Below, piece by piece: positions 59,601 through 64,000 of a stretch of DNA of 64,000 bases (its first letter is position 1; the number at the start of each line of letters is the position of its first letter). A program made the position numbers and the translations under genes. The notes beneath the pieces are model-generated. The model had not been told where the DNA came from and did not search any database. It was given only the letters and a program-made list of their open reading frames with translations. Origin of the DNA: Watersipora subatra (Eukaryota > Bryozoa > Gymnolaemata > Cheilostomatida > Watersiporidae); assembly GCF_963576615.1 (NCBI RefSeq), contig NC_088714.1:30351143-30415142 (forward strand), in the 5' to 3' direction.

Positions 59601-62600
59601 AGTAATACAATCGTCGTTAGTAATACTATCGTTGTTAGTAATACTATCGTCGTTAGTAATACTATCGTCTTTAGTAATACTATCGTTGTTAGTAATACAA
59701 TCGTCGTTAGTAATACTATCGTCGTTAGTAATACTATCGTCGTTAGTAATACTATCGTCGTTAGTAATACTATCGCCGTTAGTAATACTATCGTCGTTAG
59801 TAATACTATCGTCGTTAGTAATGCTATGGTCGTTAGTAATACTATTGTCGTTAGTAATACTATCGTCGTTAGTAATGCTATCGTCGTTAGTAATGCTATT
59901 ATCACTAGTAATACTATTATCACTAGTAATGCTATTATCACTAGTAATGATATTATCACTAGTAATGCTATTATCACTAGTAATGCTATCATGATTCATC
60001 ACTCACCCGTAGTTAGTCCAACAACCAGGTCATGATTATGATTGGCCATAGTAGTTGTCTGCACTTGTACAACATAGCCAGGATGTCCTGCACCAGCTCT
60101 CATTGCCCTAAGCTGATTAGCTGAGAGCAGAAACTCGTGTGTATGAGGCTTTCTTGTAGAATGTCTCAGAGCAAATGTAAACTTCTGCAAAGCCAATTGA
60201 TACATTGATAAGTTGGTCATATGCCATTCATGTAGGACTTTGGTTTTACATTAGTTTATGACAGGTATCTTGGGCTTACAGATGTAGTCCATGACGTGTA
60301 ACTATATATCATTTCTCCTTATTTGTGTCTACTCATATTACATAGCGTCAAGTGATGCAGCAGAATAGTTTTAACCTTATAACTCGTCGTTCCCTATTGA
60401 TGGGTTGAAAAATGACATTATCTCAAAAAATTATGGCGATTGTAGTTATGTTATTCCAAACCACATAAATAAAAAGTTTATTGAAAACTCACCTCCGCCC
60501 CATTGAACTGAGAAGCGCTGAACCCGCCTAATACATTATCGTACAAGTGAATATGTTGAGGCGCATCAAGAGTTATGTCTTTTAGAGCAGACAACTCTTT
60601 GTAAGTTCCTGAGCCCTCTTGGTATACATTGAATATAGGAAATCTGCAACCACATGTCAAAAGCATAGTTGTTGGTCAAACGTAAGACTATTGAGTTTTC
60701 ATGTGATTAGTCTTGAGGTGGCCCTTTCCAGCATACCTAATCAGATGGAGCTGTAGCTATTTTTGATATGAATATAATTGCCAAAACAGCGTAATATAGA
60801 ACGATCTTATTTTATTGGTGTATAGGCCAATGTTATGTTTAATAATCATGATGTTTTGTTACTCATTTTGGTTTAAAAAAAATCTATTTTGTGAAATTCA
60901 TACAGCGTACTCTTTATGCTATAATAATTTAGTGAGCGATAACAAGAACAATAACTTACAAAATACAAAGAAAATATAAATTCTATGTTAAATTTTACAT
61001 CATGTTTATGTTTGACAGCAAAAGTAATACCAAGCCTTTTCAATCCATTTAAGTAAATGAAATATTTTTAGTTGTAATCAAACAAATAACAGATATTAGT
61101 AGTAGTAGGTCTAACTTCAAAGTTCCTCAGGATTTTGCTGGGGCAGGCTTTGTCCAAAAATCAGAATTAAAAAGAAGGAAACCAACCTTGTTCTAAGATT
61201 TCCTAAACCAGGAATGTTAGGCAGAAAGATTCTGGTACCAGACGCTACTGTTCGTCGCACCTCACCATCTTTGTCCAGAACAAAAACATAATCTTTTGCT
61301 GTGTCAGCTGGATCTCCATTTTCATCAACACTTTCAAAAAACTTTGCTGGACATCTGTAGTAGTATTTGCTGGATGTGCCTAAATAAGTAGGGCAGGTCT
61401 GAATATGTAGGGCAGATCTGAATGTTACGACAGGTGTGAATATGTAGGGCAGGTCAGAATGTTACGGCAGGTATGAATATGTAGGGCAGATCTGAATATG
61501 TAGAGCAGGTCTGAATGTTACGGCAGGTCTGAATATTGGTGCAGGTCTGAATATGTACAGCAGGTCTAAATATGTTAGGTAGGTCTGAACATGTAGGGCA
61601 AGTCCGAACATGGAGAGCAGGTCTAACTATCTGAACACGGTGTGAATGTGGAGGGCAAGTCTGATTATATGAGGCAGGTTTGATAACTTGGAGCAGATGA
61701 ACGTGTATGGCAGGTCTAAATGGTAAGGGGAGGTCTGAGTCTGTTGTAGGGCAGTTCTGAATTAGTGGAGGTGTCTAAGAAACTTCCTATTTGTTCAAGT
61801 TTGGTGTTTTGGCACAAGGTAATAGGGAATATAGTTTGTCTTTTTTGGTAATAATTGTGACAATTGCCAATTATAAAGTAGAAATCGATTTTGAAGGTGA
61901 GAAAACTTTTGTGACTTGATTGAGATCAAAATATATTTTTGGTTTAGAGCTATTTTACGTTAAAGCTACCTTCATCAAGTTTAGTCTAAGTAAAATCAAT
62001 TAATCAATTGAAATGCACAAAAACTTTACCAGTAGGATGAATGGATGCACGAAGACCATATAGAACTCAGCTCATTTTATGAGAAATAGTAGCAGGCCCG
62101 GTGATGTCTGGGATTCCTTTTATTTTCACACAGATAGTCTGCAGATGGGTGTTTAAGAGGCTGGTTCTTGGGAGCCAGATGGACTTTTAAAACCAAATAT
62201 TAATATTTGGTTTACTCTAATAACCAATATTTTAAAATAAAAAATATTTTTAAAATAAAACCAAATATTCTAATAACCAATATTTTAAAACCCAAACTCC
62301 ATCTGGCTCTCAGGAGCTGGTTGAAGGAACTACTGTACTTTTTTTTAAATATTTTAAAAATAAAAAATATTTAAAAAATAAGACTAAATATTCTAATAAC
62401 CAAGATTTTGAAACCAAAACTCGATCTGGCTCTCAGAAGCTGCTCTCAGGAACTACTTTATGCCGAAACTTCAAACTTAAACAAACAGAAAGTTCCTTAG
62501 AAAACCTTCACTAATTCAGAACATCTCTACAACAGACTCAGACCTGCCCTTACCATTCAGACAAAACTCCATCTGTTTCACAGGAACCAGACAGAGTTTT

Positions 62601-64000
62601 GAAACCATATACTTTACCGACCATGCGAAAGGATGCGTGTTAAGCTTGGATAAAATCCGTCAAAAAATGTGGAAGCGCGTAGCATTCACACAGACTAGCA
62701 GACACATGTGCACGCACACAATGACATAGTGAGATTTATCAATATAGACATCAATTTACTTGTTCCGCTGGTTCAATTGTCTACATCTGTAGGTCGGTCA
62801 GCGAGCCAACTAACGTATTAAAAAGGTTTGTTTTCACATGCTTATTACCATTGTATGCCTTTGCTGTGCTGTTCTGTCCATTCCTCCTAGTTCCATTACC
62901 GATGGTTGGTACATCCGTGTCCTCGTGGTACTCAATATTGTAAGGATTCCAGCGAAGAAGTGGCGTCATGTATACAATCTCTAAAGGAAGGGCGTATGAC
63001 ACCCGCACCTCCTCGTACAAATCCGAGTTGCCCCGTCTACTCTTTCTTACCTAATAGTTGTAAGAATTGAAATACCTCAACTATACTTTTTGAGCTCCAC
63101 CATCTGATCCCAATAGTCAAAATCCTTGAAATTTTCATAAAAGATAGTTGCATTTTTTCTTTGAGTTACAATGATCTGTTATCAACTACTCACTCTAATA
63201 ATTACATTTGTGCAACCTGAACACCTGCTATTGTGTTTCATTCTCGGTTGAATATCAAGCACACGCTAATGGTTGCTATTCTTCCTCAACAGGTAATACT
63301 ACCTACCAGCGCTTGTTTTAACCTATTGACCTTTAAAACCATATATAACATAACCTTGCTAGTTTGAATTTAGCTTGAGTACCATCATAAACCTAGCACA
63401 AGAATTTCAGTAAGGGGGTAAAAATATCTCTTAGCTCTGACATACCAAATCATGTCACATTTAAAGATGGGATTATACCAAACTTTAATAGATATTATCA
63501 GAAAGTATAAATGTTTTTAATCATTTGAGATTTTGTTTGTTGTTTTGGGTGATCTGACTTCCATGATGTTTCAAGATTAAAATTAACAAAAATTCATTCC
63601 AATGATCACAGGCTGAAGAAAAAAATAACCCCAGACTTGCCCAAAATGGTGTACAAGTTGCAAGGAAGCCTGTCTCTCTATCTCGTATTCACATCGGCCA
63701 TTGCGTTCAAATTCAAGTGTTACGCGGCTCTAGTGACATATAATGTATTTTGCATTTGCTCATGATTGTTGGAATGAAATTTCAAATCTAGCTCCAGATA
63801 CGTCGCTAGGTGTCTCAAAGGATTTAAAGATACCTGTAGATGAATTAAACTTTACTCCATGTTTGGATTTGCCTTACCCTCTTATGCACAAAAATAGGCA
63901 CTACCATAGAGACAAATATTTTATAGAGTCAAACCTTGATTGGAGCAACATTTGGCTGAGTGTTGTAGGCGACAAAAAGATTAGAATCAGCAAATCCACG
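56663..64000 (-). CDS. Unrecognised gene, 3' part: HxH-rich, Cys-rich C-terminus
   Basis: Six exons on the minus strand: 64000-63935 (partial), 63050-62849, 61379-61187, 60643-60493, 60184-60007 and 56772-56663. Borders are GT-AG and phases fit throughout (0, 1, 2, 0, 1). About 295 C-terminal residues are visible; the 5' part lies beyond the edge. Landmarks include YEEVRVSYALPLEIVYMTPL, WNPYNIEYHED, YVFVLDKDGE, APQHIHLYDN, then a His-rich module (KPHTHEFLL and MANHNHDLVV) and a Cys-rich end (FECDRQNACQDGH, DCLDC) with stop TAG. I do not recognise the family. The paired HxH segments suggest metal binding, by inference only. Two minisatellites lie at the edges of its introns. No membrane helix is seen in this part. 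Confidence 0.75.
57190..57370 (+). mobile_element. tRNA-derived SINE
   Basis: The leader GTAATAAATATGTGCACAAT precedes GGCTGTATGGCGTAGCGATA and a degenerate B box (TTTCTGAGTTCACTTTC). The tail has TTTTTTGTTCCTAAAACTTT. It lies in the last intron of the unrecognised gene. Confidence 0.65.
59455..59995. repeat. 18-bp minisatellite, about 30 copies, open in several frames
   Basis: Unit GTCGTTAGTAATACTATC with drift to ATTATCACTAGTAATGCT at the right end. Because 18 is divisible by 3 and the unit lacks stops in several frames, both strands stay open for about 600 bp (SITNDD-type repeats on minus, VLLTTI-type in another frame). It begins about 10 bp inside the intron after the donor at 60006, so it is most likely intronic. 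Read-through from the upstream exon would meet TGA at once. Confidence 0.92.
61391..61760. repeat. ~19-20-bp minisatellite beside a 3' splice site
   Basis: About nineteen diverged units of GGGCAGGTCTGAATATGTA. On the gene's sense strand it is pyrimidine-rich (TTCAGACCTGCCC) and runs to within about 10 bp of the acceptor of the 61379-61187 exon, so the array itself supplies the polypyrimidine tract region. Confidence 0.88.
62161..62460. repeat. Fold-back repeat with partial duplication
   Basis: CTGGTTCTTGGGAGCCAGAT (62161-62180) pairs with ATCTGGCTCTCAGGAGCTGG (62301-62320). A third arm copy sits near 62425 (GATCTGGCTCTCAGAAGCTG), with AAATATTTTAAAATAAA filler between. It lies in an intron of the unrecognised gene. 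Confidence 0.7.

Noticed and set aside
59416-60035. Plus-strand open frames of LSSLVI and IVVSNT repeats
   Set aside because: Shadow frames of the 18-bp minisatellite; no start context, splice sites or non-repeat flanks.

Overview
The window is nuclear DNA from an invertebrate animal, probably a lophotrochozoan-type species; I cannot name the species. It is AT-rich, its genes are split by GT-AG introns of 0.1 to 4.6 kb, and it is full of MITEs, tRNA-derived SINEs, LINE debris, a Ty3/Gypsy-type retrotransposon and minisatellites. I see no bacterial operon, CRISPR array or free-standing tRNA or rRNA gene.

Four protein genes could be reconstructed exon by exon with matching splice phases. (1) 20-7457 (minus): the 5' part of an animal YeeE/YedE (sulphur-transport domain, TsuA-like) membrane protein with a long Ser-rich N-terminal extension; it runs off the left edge. 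(2) 26383-30344 (plus): a complete YPEL5 (118 aa, three coding exons). (3) 31137-54481 (minus): a complete MCM5 replicative-helicase subunit (16 coding exons, 736 aa, all phases consistent), with two E2F-type sites just upstream of its ATG. (4) 56663-64000 (minus): the last six exons of a gene I cannot name, with His-rich HxH segments and a Cys-rich C-terminus; its 5' part lies beyond the right edge. YPEL5 and MCM5 converge, with about 0.8 kb between their stop codons.

The 7.5-26 kb interval has no gene I can support. It holds AT-rich palindromic DNA, a 40-bp tandem array, SINE and LINE remnants, and a decayed LTR retrotransposon (19038-24937) with recognisable gag, protease, reverse transcriptase, RNase H and integrase remnants. 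That element carries two later insertions: one of about 1.1 kb in its 3' LTR (containing a roughly 60-bp satellite) and one of about 0.2 kb in the reverse transcriptase.

The introns are also rich in structure. They contain a MITE whose end lies 26 nt from a 3' splice site, two adjacent pogo/Tigger-like copies, a piggyBac-like TTAA MITE, a 59-bp near-perfect palindrome, a 32-bp perfect palindrome and a 2.9-kb nested inverted-repeat element. Two minisatellites each abut a splice site of gene 4. I found no clear new multi-gene system. The most worthwhile leads are the animal YeeE/YedE protein with its novel N-terminus, the unnamed HxH/Cys protein, and the intronic 18-bp minisatellite that is open in several frames.
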